A DNA stretch of 64,000 bases from assembly GCF_003312915.1 (NCBI RefSeq), contig NZ_CP030261.1, forward strand, positions 868,001 to 932,000, read 5' to 3'. The notes beneath the pieces are model-generated. The model saw only the letters and a program-made list of their open reading frames with translations, had not been told where the DNA came from and did no database searches. A program made the translations under genes and the position numbers. Origin of the DNA: Flavobacterium fluviale. GTDB lineage: Bacteria; Bacteroidota; Bacteroidia; Flavobacteriales; Flavobacteriaceae. This document shows, in pieces, positions 18,336 through 27,306 of this stretch. Position 1 is the stretch's first letter. Each line of letters starts with the position of its first letter.

Positions 18336-18421
18336 AACAAACTGTCTTTATTGTCTAATAATTTTGATAAAAATAAGATTTTTAGATTAAATTATAACGA
18401 TTTCGTAAAAATAAAACCGAA

Positions 18422-18464
18422 ATAAAAATCCCTTTACAATTCTTTTAAAGAACGGTAAAGGGAT
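18422..18464 (-). terminator. terminator after the PBP gene
   Basis: Stem ATCCCTTTAC / GTAAAGGGAT around a 17-nt loop, followed on the minus strand by TTTTTA. Confidence 0.8.
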
Positions 18465-18498
18465 GATTTTTAATTAGATGAGTTTTATTGCAACATTG

Positions 18499-20805
18499 TT
18501 ACAATTCAAATTCATCAGTATTTTGTTCTGTTTGTGTAGTATCTTTAACAATTGCAGGTCTAGCATAACAATCTACTTTTATAGAAAGGTTTGCCGGACG
18601 CTCGAACTCAGATTTAGAAACTTGAAGTCCAGGATCTGCGTAACATTTTTTCATAAAGTAAGCCCAAACCGGAAGAGCTGCAGTAGCACCTTGTCCGTAT
18701 GTTAAACTTTTAAAACGTGCCGAACGATCTTCACATCCAACCCAAACTCCAGTTACTAAGTTAGGAACCATTCCCATAAACCAACCATCTGATTGATTTT
18801 GTGTTGTTCCTGTTTTACCTGCAATTGGGTTTTTAAACATGTACGGATAACCCGTCCAACGATTGTCTCCGCTTCCACCGCCTTGGGTACGTAAACGTGC
18901 TCCAGAACCAGTTTCTGTAACTCCTTGAAGTAATTTGATTACTGCAAAGGCAATATCTTTATTTAAAACGTCATGAGACTCTGGAATTGGCTCATAAATA
19001 ACCTCACCGCTTTTGTTCTCGATTCTGCTTAAAAACTGAGGTTTTACATAAACTCCTTGGTTGGCAAATGTGCTGTAAGCAGCCACCATATCTTCAACCG
19101 TAATATCAACTGCACCTAAAGCAATTGACGGCTGCACTGGAATTTCTGTTTTTACCCCTAATTTTTTAGTCAATTCTACAACAGCTTCTGGACCTGTTCT
19201 GTCAATTAATTTAGCCGAAACTGTATTGATCGAATTCGCAAGACCTTGTTTTAAAGTTACCATTCCGCGGTATCTGTTGTCTGAGTTTCTTGGTTCCCAG
19301 TCTTCAGTTACGTGGTGACGCCCTTTGTGAATCATAAACGGACCATCAAGAATAGAATCACAAGGAGACATATTTAATTCTTCGATTGCAGTTGCATATA
19401 CAAATGGTTTAAATGTAGAACCTACTTGTCTTGCTCCCTGTCCTACGTGGTCGTATTGGAAATATTTATAGTTGATTCCTCCAACCCAAGCTTTAATTGC
19501 TCCGGTTTGAGGCTCCATAGCCATTAAACCAGATTGTAAAAAGTGCTTGTAGTAACGAATAGAATCCAGCGGTGTCATGATGGTATCACGTTCTCCTTTC
19601 CAAGTAAATACACGCATTTTGGTTTTTACTTTGAATGAAGCGATAATATCATCTTCACTTTTATCCATTTCTTTCATTTGTGCCCAGCGAACAGAATTCT
19701 TCATTGCCTGCATCATGATTCGGTCTGTTTCAGCTTTCGTAATATTTACGAACGGAGCATTTTTATTGGTTTTCATTTCAATAAAAAACTGTTGCTGCAG
19801 GTTTTTCATGTGTTCTGAAACAGCTTCTTCTGCGTACATCTGCATTCTAGAATCTATCGTAGTATAGATTTTAAGCCCGTCTTTATAAATATCATAATCA
19901 GAACCGTCTGGTTTTTTATTTTCAGACATCCATTTTTTCATGTAATCACGAAGGTATTCTCTAAAATAAGTTGCCATACCCTCACGGTGGCTTTCCAGCT
20001 TAAATTTCAAAGAAATTGGTAAAGCTTTGTACTTTTCTTTTTGAGCTTCCGTAATCATTTTTGCTTTTACCATTTGACCAAGCACGACATCACGACGGTT
20101 TTTAACCCCAACAGGATTTCTCAACGGATTATAAAGAGAGGAGTTATTAAACATTCCAACTAATATAGCCGATTCGTCTATGGTTAAATCTTTAGGGTCT
20201 TTTGAAAAATAAGTTTGGGCAGCCGAACTTACTCCAACAGCATAATTTCCGAAATCATACACGTTGCAGTACATCGCTAATATCTCATTTTTAGTATATT
20301 GTCGTTCTAGACGAATGGCAATAATCCATTCTTTTATCTTTTGTACTATTCTAAAAGGCAAAAAGCTAGATCCTCCACGGTGAAACAACTGTTTAGCAAG
20401 TTGTTGAGTTAATGTACTTGCTCCTCCATTGGTTCCCAAAGAAAAGGCCGCACGTAAAGTTCCGCGTCCATCAATTCCAGAATGCTCGTAAAAACGGGCA
20501 TCTTCTGTAGCAACTAATGCATCTACCAGATTTTTAGGCAAATCGGAATATTTAAGCTGAGACCTGTTGGTTTTGAAATATTTACCAATTACAACCCCAT
20601 CAGAAGAGATAATTTCTGTTGCAAGGTTAGAATCTGGATTTTCTAAATCTTCAAATGAAGGCATAGCTCCAAATAATCCCCAAGAGGCAAATAAAAAGAA
20701 AGCTAGAACTCCAAGTAATGAGTAGGCAAAAACCCGCCAGAATTTCTTTTTATAGTAATTAATATCCTTAACGCTTTTTGATTGATTGTTTTTTTTAGCA
20801 GCCAT
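18499..20805 (-). CDS. mrcA: bifunctional penicillin-binding protein 1A (transglycosylase/transpeptidase)
   Basis: A 768-residue class A PBP that polymerises and crosslinks peptidoglycan. It has a short basic cytoplasmic tail, one membrane helix (about 29-48) and a GT51 domain with ATEDARFYEHSG and GGASTLTQQLAKQLF. The penicillin-binding domain has the three active-site boxes: STFK in GARQVGSTFKPF, SIN in LANSINTVSAK, and KTGTT in AGKTGTTQNQSDGW. It is upstream of the terminator and 10 nt downstream of gldH, so gldH and this gene are probably one transcript. The gene name is by architecture; PBP1A and PBP1B types are not separated here. Confidence 0.93.
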   Translation of the reverse strand: MAAKKNNQSKSVKDINYYKKKFWRVFAYSLLGVLAFFLFASWGLFGAMPSFEDLENPDSNLATEIISSDGVVIGKYFKTNRSQLKYSDLPKNLVDALVATEDARFYEHSGIDGRGTLRAAFSLGTNGGASTLTQQLAKQLFHRGGSSFLPFRIVQKIKEWIIAIRLERQYTKNEILAMYCNVYDFGNYAVGVSSAAQTYFSKDPKDLTIDESAILVGMFNNSSLYNPLRNPVGVKNRRDVVLGQMVKAKMITEAQKEKYKALPISLKFKLESHREGMATYFREYLRDYMKKWMSENKKPDGSDYDIYKDGLKIYTTIDSRMQMYAEEAVSEHMKNLQQQFFIEMKTNKNAPFVNITKAETDRIMMQAMKNSVRWAQMKEMDKSEDDIIASFKVKTKMRVFTWKGERDTIMTPLDSIRYYKHFLQSGLMAMEPQTGAIKAWVGGINYKYFQYDHVGQGARQVGSTFKPFVYATAIEELNMSPCDSILDGPFMIHKGRHHVTEDWEPRNSDNRYRGMVTLKQGLANSINTVSAKLIDRTGPEAVVELTKKLGVKTEIPVQPSIALGAVDITVEDMVAAYSTFANQGVYVKPQFLSRIENKSGEVIYEPIPESHDVLNKDIAFAVIKLLQGVTETGSGARLRTQGGGSGDNRWTGYPYMFKNPIAGKTGTTQNQSDGWFMGMVPNLVTGVWVGCEDRSARFKSLTYGQGATAALPVWAYFMKKCYADPGLQVSKSEFERPANLSIKVDCYARPAIVKDTTQTEQNTDEFEL

Positions 20806-20815
20806 AACTATTTTT

Positions 20816-21295
20816 CTAATCTTTTTGTTCTATTCTAAAACCAACGTCTGTAATACCTTCTAAAGCCTCAACACCTGGAATTTTACCCGACTGTCTCACG
20901 GCCTGTTTGATGTGAACTTTGTATGTTCCTTTAAATTTCACATCTTCTTTATAAAATAGTTTACTTTCTTTAATATCCGTAAATCCATTTCCTAATAAAG
21001 TTCCGTCTGGCGCTGCCATTTGATATTGCAAAGTATCAACTTTTGTAAAACCGCTTGGCGTTTCAATAGCGACAATTAAAAACAAATTATTAAACGGATA
21101 ATTGTTGTTGTCTCTTATATTAACAAATAAATCGTACTTTTTTGTAGAATCTAAAACAGGCAGATCAAAGCTTATAATACTGTCTTTGTGCCAGGCACTT
21201 CCAACAGATTTATACTCGTCGAATACTCTTTTTTTATCACACGAAAAAAGAAGTATCGCTGCCAAAAGAAGAATTCCGCTATTTTTTATTCTCAT
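20816..21295 (-). CDS. gldH: gliding-motility lipoprotein GldH
   Basis: A 159-residue lipoprotein with signal MRIKNSGILLLAAILLFSC and C19 as the lipidated residue, then a beta-rich domain (FDLPVLDSTKKYDLFVNIRDNNNYPFNNLFL). The domain ends VGFRIEQKD. This is the expected form of GldH, needed for gliding and linked to the type IX secretion machinery in Flavobacterium. An in-frame ATG 9 nt further upstream is an alternative start. The 5' end overlaps the 3' end of ricT. It is the only gld/spr gene in the window. Confidence 0.88.
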   Translation of the reverse strand: MRIKNSGILLLAAILLFSCDKKRVFDEYKSVGSAWHKDSIISFDLPVLDSTKKYDLFVNIRDNNNYPFNNLFLIVAIETPSGFTKVDTLQYQMAAPDGTLLGNGFTDIKESKLFYKEDVKFKGTYKVHIKQAVRQSGKIPGVEALEGITDVGFRIEQKD

Positions 21296-22676
21296 TTTTA
21301 GCATTAATTATTGGTTTTCTAGGTTCAGCAGATTTGTTATCATTTGACTGCTGCTTATTCGAATTGTTTTGTTTATTCGGATTTTGCTTGTTCTTATGAT
21401 TTTGCTTATTTGGATTATTTGGATTATTTGGCTTATTCTGCTTGTTTGGATTATTATTATTCTGATTATTGTTTCCAGCAGGCTTAATAATATTGCTGCT
21501 TTTTTCCTGCTGCGGTTTTGGCGGAGCAGCAACACCTGCAGATTCGGTATTTTTGCGTTTGCGATTTGGTTTTTTCTTTCTTTTCGGCTGGTCAAAACGA
21601 GTTAAACTCTCTTGTCCCATCGCATTATTAAAGTCTTTTTCTGGTTCTGAAACTACCTCAACAGCAAAATCTTCTAAAGATGAAACTTTGTTTTTCTGTT
21701 TGTTTTCAGCAATAATTTCTTTTACCTGATCAATTTTTAAAACATGCCAGTTTGCAAAATTGTTGGTGTAAGCAAACCACATTAATCCTTTAAAAATATC
21801 TTGTTTTTGGCAGACAGCATCTCCTTTTTCCGTAACCAGTTTGGTATCGTAATCTGGAAAATCTTTTAATGCGTCCATGTAAGTATCTAACTCATAGTTT
21901 AAACAGCATTTTAATTTACCGCATTGTCCCGCTAATTTCTGCGGATTCAATGATAATTGCTGATAACGAGCTGCCGAAGTATTCACACTTCTAAAATCCG
22001 TAAGCCAAGTCGAGCAGCAAAGTTCACGTCCGCAAGAACCAACTCCGCCTAAACGAGCCGCTTCCTGACGGAAACCAACTTGTTTCATCTCTACTCTTGT
22101 ACTAAATTCTTTGGCAAAATCTTTAATTAGCATTCTAAAATCGACACGATCATTGGCTGTGTAGTAAAAAGTTGCTTTAGATCCATCTCCTTGAAATTCG
22201 ATATCCGAAATTTTCATTTCTAATTTATGCTGAATTGCCAATTCACGGGCACGAACTTTCATTGGTTCTTCGCGATCACGCGCTACAGACCAAATATCAA
22301 TATCTTTTTGAGATGCTTTTCTATAAATTTTAGGTACATCATTACTTTCGTAATTCACCCCTTTTTTCTTCATTTGAATTTTTACCAATTCGCCTGTAAG
22401 AGTCACAATTCCAATATCATGTCCTGGTGAAGCCACAGTTGCAACAATATCACCAATACTTAAAGTTAATTTCTCTGAATTTCTAAAAAATTCCTTACGT
22501 CCGTTTTTAAAACGTACCTCAACACAATCAAAAATCGTCTCTCCATTAGACGGACTCATGTTCGAAAGCCAGTCAAAAACCGTCAATTTATTGCAGCTAT
22601 CGGTGCCGCAAGTCCCATTATTTTTACAACCCTTTGGTGCGCCGCCATCTGAGGTTGAACAACTTGTACATGCCAT
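21279..22676 (-). CDS. ricT: PSP1-domain protein RicT-like, with low-complexity tail
   Basis: A 465-residue protein. The N-terminus is cysteine-rich (MACTSCSTSDGG, CKNNGTCGTDSC). The PSP1 domain follows at about 60-300 with the conserved cysteine block GVGSCGRELCCSTWLTDF and LAGQCGKLKCCLNYE, the iron-sulfur ligands in RicT (YaaT) of the RicAFT complex. From about residue 365 the chain is almost only N, K, P and Q, a disordered basic tail. RicT proteins influence RNA maturation in Bacillus; no RicA/RicF partners are in the window. It overlaps gldH, indicating one transcript. Confidence 0.85.
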   Translation of the reverse strand: MACTSCSTSDGGAPKGCKNNGTCGTDSCNKLTVFDWLSNMSPSNGETIFDCVEVRFKNGRKEFFRNSEKLTLSIGDIVATVASPGHDIGIVTLTGELVKIQMKKKGVNYESNDVPKIYRKASQKDIDIWSVARDREEPMKVRARELAIQHKLEMKISDIEFQGDGSKATFYYTANDRVDFRMLIKDFAKEFSTRVEMKQVGFRQEAARLGGVGSCGRELCCSTWLTDFRSVNTSAARYQQLSLNPQKLAGQCGKLKCCLNYELDTYMDALKDFPDYDTKLVTEKGDAVCQKQDIFKGLMWFAYTNNFANWHVLKIDQVKEIIAENKQKNKVSSLEDFAVEVVSEPEKDFNNAMGQESLTRFDQPKRKKKPNRKRKNTESAGVAAPPKPQQEKSSNIIKPAGNNNQNNNNPNKQNKPNNPNNPNKQNHKNKQNPNKQNNSNKQQSNDNKSAEPRKPIINAKNENKK

Positions 22677-22945
22677 AATTATATATGTAGTGCTGCTAAA
22701 ACGCAGCTTAAGTTCATAAACGTTTGATCGGTAAAGATAGTATTTTTTTTATTTGGCTATTTATAGATTAATTCTAAAGGGGTGTTAAATAAAAAAACGT
22801 GCTTTTTTTACCAAAAAATTTTCATTTTAATATTTAAAAGAATTTATAATGATCTCTTTTTAAAATACATTTACATTTTTATAAGTTAAATCCTAGCACA
22901 TCTCAAATTAAATAGAAATCACAAAACAAAAAAATAAACTAATCT

Positions 22946-23689
22946 ATGAATAAATATTTATCTCTAATCAGTGTTCTTTTAATTCTCGCCGGAGTATTTG
23001 GCTGCAAAGACAAAAAAGAAACCACTACGACCGTAGAAACTTTAAATAATCCTGAAGAAGTTACTGAAACCTCAGCTTCTACAGTAGAAACCAAAAAAAA
23101 TCCAGTAGATTTTGTTCCAAAAGGTTATGTAATTTTTGATACTATTTATGGAGATTTGAATAAAGACGGATCTGAAGACTGCGCGCTTGTTATAAAAGGC
23201 ACCGATAAAAGCAAAGTTATAAAAGACGATTATCGCGGCCAATTAGACCGAAACCGAAGAGGAATTATTGTACTCTTCAATAAAAATAACAGTTATGAAC
23301 TGGCAGTTAAAAACTATGACTGCTTTTCTTCTGAAAATGAAGACGGCGGCGTTTATTTTGCTCCAGAATTATCTGTTGAGATAGAAAAAGGAAAACTAAA
23401 TATACATTACGGCCATGGCAGATATGGATATTGGTCTTATACTTTCAGATTTCAAAACAATGATTTCGAACTTATTGGCTATGATTCTACGAGCAGTAAC
23501 GGTCCTGTAATTGATTCTGATGTAAGTATCAACTTTTTAACCCGAACCAAAATAGTCAATGTAAATACTAATGAAAATGCAGAAAGCGGTGATGAAGTTT
23601 TTGAAAAAACGGTAACCAAAATCAGCAAAACCAAACTCACTAAGTTATCTGAAATTAAAGATTTTGATGAACTTGAAGTTTCAGAATAA
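22946..23689 (+). CDS. lipoprotein of unknown function
   Basis: A 247-residue protein with a lipobox signal (ILAGVFGC, acylated C20), a Thr/Glu-rich linker, and a globular domain starting VIFDTIYGDLNKDGSEDCALVIKG. The D-x-N-x-D-G stretch resembles an EF-hand/FG-GAP type calcium loop, as in many Bacteroidota lipoproteins with integrin-like repeats. The YGHGRYGYWSYTFRF segment is a further beta strand. No enzyme motif is seen. The upstream 269-nt gap to divergent ricT is AT-rich with a short CTGCTAAAACGCAG hairpin and no promoter I can define. Confidence 0.6.
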   Translation: MNKYLSLISVLLILAGVFGCKDKKETTTTVETLNNPEEVTETSASTVETKKNPVDFVPKGYVIFDTIYGDLNKDGSEDCALVIKGTDKSKVIKDDYRGQLDRNRRGIIVLFNKNNSYELAVKNYDCFSSENEDGGVYFAPELSVEIEKGKLNIHYGHGRYGYWSYTFRFQNNDFELIGYDSTSSNGPVIDSDVSINFLTRTKIVNVNTNENAESGDEVFEKTVTKISKTKLTKLSEIKDFDELEVSE

Positions 23690-23713
23690 TAAAAGCATTC
23701 GCTTAAAATTTTA

Positions 23714-23747
23714 AAAACCCTATTCTATACATCCAGAATAGGGTTTT
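23714..23747 (+). terminator. rho-independent terminator
   Basis: Stem AAAACCCTATTCT / AGAATAGGGTTTT with a 7-nt loop, after the lipoprotein gene. Confidence 0.85.
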
Positions 23748-23900
23748 GCTTTTAAATGGGAATATTTTAAGTCTTTTTACTTTTTATCCTAAAATATATT
23801 TCTCAATTTTATGTTTTATCTTACAACATAGTTCGTGAAGCCAGCAATTATCGATACTGGTTTTATCAAACACAATCTTTCATTTTAAATACCACTTCAA

Positions 23901-25082
23901 ATGCAGACACAAAACCAGATTGAAAGTTTCCTTTTTCAGGGAAAATTTGACGAGGCCAGAGAATGCCTAAATAACGGCGAAACCTTTAACGAACAATATC
24001 TTAAAAACAATTTTTCGCAAATAGCAGGAAAAATTATTGACGCCAAAGAAATTGATTTTATTGAAAAATTAATCAAAGCCGGCGTTATTGAAACTGATAT
24101 TTACGAATTGGACAGTTTCGACAAATCGATTTTTGCTCCATTGGCACTCTATCTCAAAGACGATGAAGAATCACTGGCTTTTTTTAAAGAATTGATGTCA
24201 AAAATGGATAATATCAATGATGAAATCAGCGATAAAACACTACTTGGATATCTCTTTGAAAAAGGCGCTTCACCAAAAGTCATAAAAATACTTATCGATG
24301 ATTTTGGAGCGAATACGCAATATAAAAACAATGCCGGAGAAAATTTCATCTACATCGTTCTGAATACCTACAGCACAGATACTGAGAAGACTAAAGAATA
24401 TCTCTCTATACTTTTGGATAATGGTGTCGATATCAACGAAAAAAATATTGTGGGAACAACCCCTTTAATGTGCGCTGTTAAAAGAAGCAAAAAAGAATTT
24501 GTTCCTTTCTTATTGGAAAATGGAGCTGATGCCAACGAAACCGATAACCTCAACAACACTGTTTTTTATTACGCTGTTGCCGAACAGTTTTCGTATGATA
24601 TGTACGATGCACTGGCAACAGTTTCTTCACCCGATTTTAATATTGTGAACAAAGACGGTCGAACCTTATTCACTAATTTTATAAGTTCTGTTTCTGGATC
24701 TCCAAGCGATATTAAATTTTTGGAAAGATTATTATCTGATGGTGCCGATGTCAATTTCTGCGCGCAATATTACGGTCAGCCAAAATCGGGAATTGATTTT
24801 ATTGTAGAAAAGAAATCGGATATTTTAAAATCGGTTTTGGAAAATGTTTCAATGGATGTGAATGAACAAGACAATCAGGGAAATACTATTTTGCATAAAG
24901 TCTGCGCTTACAATGTGAACTATGATGCTGAAATGGCTAAAGAAACCTATCGAAAAGTAAAATTGTTATTAGAGCAGGGTGCCGATATTTCTATTACGAA
25001 TGATAAAGATGAAACCGCCTTAATGCTGGCTTCTGGAGATAATTTGAAAATTAAAACGGTCGAGCTTTTAATGAAATCATAA
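23901..25082 (+). CDS. ankyrin-repeat protein
   Basis: A 393-residue cytoplasmic protein (no signal peptide). The N-terminal third is divergent helical repeat; clear ankyrin units follow, for example NIVGTTPLMCAVKRSKKEFVPFLLENGADAN and NQGNTILHKVCAYN (parts of longer repeats), plus DKDETALMLASGDN near the end. Ankyrin repeats bind other proteins. It is followed after 28 nt by a second ankyrin gene on the same strand, and the two are presumably co-expressed. The partner is unknown. Confidence 0.82.
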   Translation: MQTQNQIESFLFQGKFDEARECLNNGETFNEQYLKNNFSQIAGKIIDAKEIDFIEKLIKAGVIETDIYELDSFDKSIFAPLALYLKDDEESLAFFKELMSKMDNINDEISDKTLLGYLFEKGASPKVIKILIDDFGANTQYKNNAGENFIYIVLNTYSTDTEKTKEYLSILLDNGVDINEKNIVGTTPLMCAVKRSKKEFVPFLLENGADANETDNLNNTVFYYAVAEQFSYDMYDALATVSSPDFNIVNKDGRTLFTNFISSVSGSPSDIKFLERLLSDGADVNFCAQYYGQPKSGIDFIVEKKSDILKSVLENVSMDVNEQDNQGNTILHKVCAYNVNYDAEMAKETYRKVKLLLEQGADISITNDKDETALMLASGDNLKIKTVELLMKS

Positions 25083-25110
25083 TAACTGAATTATACAAAA
25101 TACCACATAT

Positions 25111-26454
25111 ATGTCAATGTCATTTATAATTGCCTGTGAAAACGGCAATCGAAAAATAGCCGAATTGCTGCTTCAAAACAAAGAAGTAGATGTAAAATAT
25201 ACGGATGAAAAAGGCAGAACTGCTCTTCATTATGCCGCACACAGAGGTTATCTGGATATTGTGAAAATATTGGCTGAAGACGGAGCCGATATTAATTACG
25301 AAGATCATCAGGGAGAAACGCCTTTGTTCTTTGCTTGTCTTCAAAAACAAAAACAAACGGCTTTGTATCTGTTGGACAATGGTGCGGAAATTACTAAAAA
25401 TGATAAATACGGAAATAGTCTGTTACATTTGGTTGCTCAAACCGCTCAAATCGAAATTGCAACAAAGTTGCTTGAAGCCGGATCTGATGTTAATTTACTG
25501 AATAACAATGGAGAAACTCCCCTGTTATTAGCTTCTGCAAAACTAAACAGAGAAATTATTCACTTGCTTTTAGACAAAGGAGCCGATATAAATGTAACCG
25601 ATAAACAAGGAAATACACCTTTGATTTACGCTTGTTACACCAAATCAATCCCGATGGTGACTTTACTTCTCGACAATGGTGCAGACATCAATCACATAAA
25701 TCATTCGGGAGAAAATGCTCTTTTAATTGCGTGTTATGAAACGAATAGAATGCTCGCCAAATTGTTAGTAGAAAGAGGGGCAGATGTTTTCGCATCAAAC
25801 AATAATGGTTACTCTCCTATTTGGTATGCTTGCGCGAATAATCAAAAGGAAATTGTGTCTTTATTTTTAGAAAACGGCGTTGATGTCAATTACAGCAAAC
25901 CTTTGGCGAGCGATACTTCTTCAATGAATGATTATCTGGATTGGATTGTCAGTGCAACCAATATTTCTAACGAATCTAGTTTTACGCTTAACAATTCTTA
26001 CACCTATGGCGGAGAAAGTCTTTTGCATGTTGCTACCAAAAAGGGTAATCTAAGCATGGTAAAACTGCTGATTGAAGCTGGTGCCAATATTAATATTCAG
26101 GACGAATCTGGAAACACGCCTTTACATTACAGCGCTGCAAACGGAAAGAAAGATGTTGTAAAATATTTATTAGACAATAAAGCCGACGCTTCAGTTGTAA
26201 ACGTAAAAGAGCAAAAAGCAATTGACTATTCGAATGTAAAAGGTTTCACTGAAATTACAGAATTGATTTTGAAATATGCTCCTTCGGGAACTGTTATTAC
26301 TCCAATTCAGAAAGAAGAACCGCAAAAATCAGATTCAGGAAATTCTATGGAAGGGAAGAAAAAAGCATTATTAGATTTGAAAGAACTTCTGGATGCCGGA
26401 ATTTTAACTTCGGAAGAATTTGAAACTGAGAAAAGTAAAATTTTAAAAGGATAA
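25111..26454 (+). CDS. ankyrin-repeat protein with C-terminal SHOCT domain
   Basis: A 447-residue protein made of about ten ankyrin units from residue 1 to about 390. Repeats begin GRTALHYAAHRGYLDIVKIL and recur as GETPLFFAC, GNSLLHLVAQ, GETPLLLASAK, GNTPLIYAC, GENALLIAC, GESLLHVATKKG and GNTPLHYSAANG. A linker leads to a C-terminal SHOCT motif, LLDLKELLDAGILTSEEFET, usually an oligomerisation or targeting segment. There is no signal peptide. It sits between another ankyrin gene and a lipoprotein gene (19-nt gap), forming a three-gene unit. The combination suggests a scaffold whose role is not evident. Confidence 0.87.
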   Translation: MSMSFIIACENGNRKIAELLLQNKEVDVKYTDEKGRTALHYAAHRGYLDIVKILAEDGADINYEDHQGETPLFFACLQKQKQTALYLLDNGAEITKNDKYGNSLLHLVAQTAQIEIATKLLEAGSDVNLLNNNGETPLLLASAKLNREIIHLLLDKGADINVTDKQGNTPLIYACYTKSIPMVTLLLDNGADINHINHSGENALLIACYETNRMLAKLLVERGADVFASNNNGYSPIWYACANNQKEIVSLFLENGVDVNYSKPLASDTSSMNDYLDWIVSATNISNESSFTLNNSYTYGGESLLHVATKKGNLSMVKLLIEAGANINIQDESGNTPLHYSAANGKKDVVKYLLDNKADASVVNVKEQKAIDYSNVKGFTEITELILKYAPSGTVITPIQKEEPQKSDSGNSMEGKKKALLDLKELLDAGILTSEEFETEKSKILKG

Positions 26455-26473
26455 ATAATAAACAAAATTAAAA

Positions 26474-27013
26474 ATGAAAAACACTTTAAATAAATCCATA
26501 GCATTCGTATTAATCGCTGTAAGTTTAATTGCCACTTCATGTACAAATCTTTCTCCAGAAAAGACTTTTGAAATTGCTGCTTTAAACTCGAATTTGTTAT
26601 CTCGCTTTGGAAGTAAAGACATCAATTATAAGCTGGAATCTGAACCTCAAATTTATGATGAAAGCCAAAAAAAGATGATTCCGTCTTCTTATTATGATTA
26701 TTTTAAATTTGACATCGCTAACTTAGAAACTCAATTAAAAAAAATTCAGGAAATAGAAGAAGATGATGACAATAAAGAACTTCTTCAGGCATCAAAAGAC
26801 TTATTTTCGTATGCCATTGCCAAACAAAAAGAAGGTTATTTGCCAATTGCTAAAATGAAAGATGAGAAAGCTTCATCTGAACAAATTGAAAAAGCAATTG
26901 CCGAGTTCGATGCATCAACTCAAAAAGATATAGATGCAAAGTTCACTAAATTGATGAATGTTGCGCAGGCATATGTAGACAAACATAATATTAATGCTAA
27001 AATCGGAATTTAA
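26474..27013 (+). CDS. small lipoprotein of unknown function
   Basis: A 179-residue protein with a lipoprotein signal (VSLIATSC, acylated C23). The mature part is mainly helical and charged, with a conserved-looking FEIAALNSNLLSRFG opening and a KDIDAKFTKLMNVAQAYVDKH ending. No domain is recognised. It directly follows the ankyrin-SHOCT gene and is the last gene before a bidirectional terminator, so it likely belongs to that transcript. Confidence 0.6.
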   Translation: MKNTLNKSIAFVLIAVSLIATSCTNLSPEKTFEIAALNSNLLSRFGSKDINYKLESEPQIYDESQKKMIPSSYYDYFKFDIANLETQLKKIQEIEEDDDNKELLQASKDLFSYAIAKQKEGYLPIAKMKDEKASSEQIEKAIAEFDASTQKDIDAKFTKLMNVAQAYVDKHNINAKIGI

Positions 27014-27028
27014 TTTCCTCTGTTATTT

Positions 27029-27071
27029 AAAAAAATTCCTCTGTTTACTAGTTACAAACAGGGGAATTTTT
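27029..27071. terminator. bidirectional terminator between the ankyrin unit and the ferredoxin gene
   Basis: Stem AAAATTCCTCTGTTT / AAACAGGGGAATTTTT with flanking A and T runs between convergent genes; one G:T-type mismatch in the stem. Confidence 0.8.
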
Positions 27072-27075
27072 ATTT

Positions 27076-27306
27076 CTAAGTTTCCTTAACTGTAATAATC
27101 TTAACTGGACATGCTTTTGCAGCCAATTCACAACTTTCTACAATGGCATGATTAGGCGATTTTAAAGTAAAAAAGCCTTTTGCATTGTGCGAATGCAGTA
27201 AAACCGATTTACCGTCTTTCTTTGACATTTGAAAATGCACGGGATCCATTTCGACGCAATAATTACAACCAATACATTTTTCTCTCTGTAAAGTAATAAT
27301 AACCAT
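27076..27306 (-). CDS. ferredoxin, single [4Fe-4S] type
   Basis: A 76-residue ferredoxin with the cluster motif CIGCNYC (residues 11-17) and a distant CP near the C-terminus (AAKACPVKII), the usual four-ligand set for one [4Fe-4S] cluster. Charged residues at VEMDPVHF follow the cluster. The gene overlaps the trhP stop codon by one base, so translation of the two is coupled. This suggests the ferredoxin delivers electrons to, or maintains the cluster of, the U32 enzyme TrhP; that role is inferred from the coupling only. Confidence 0.87.
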   Translation of the reverse strand: MVIITLQREKCIGCNYCVEMDPVHFQMSKKDGKSVLLHSHNAKGFFTLKSPNHAIVESCELAAKACPVKIITVKET

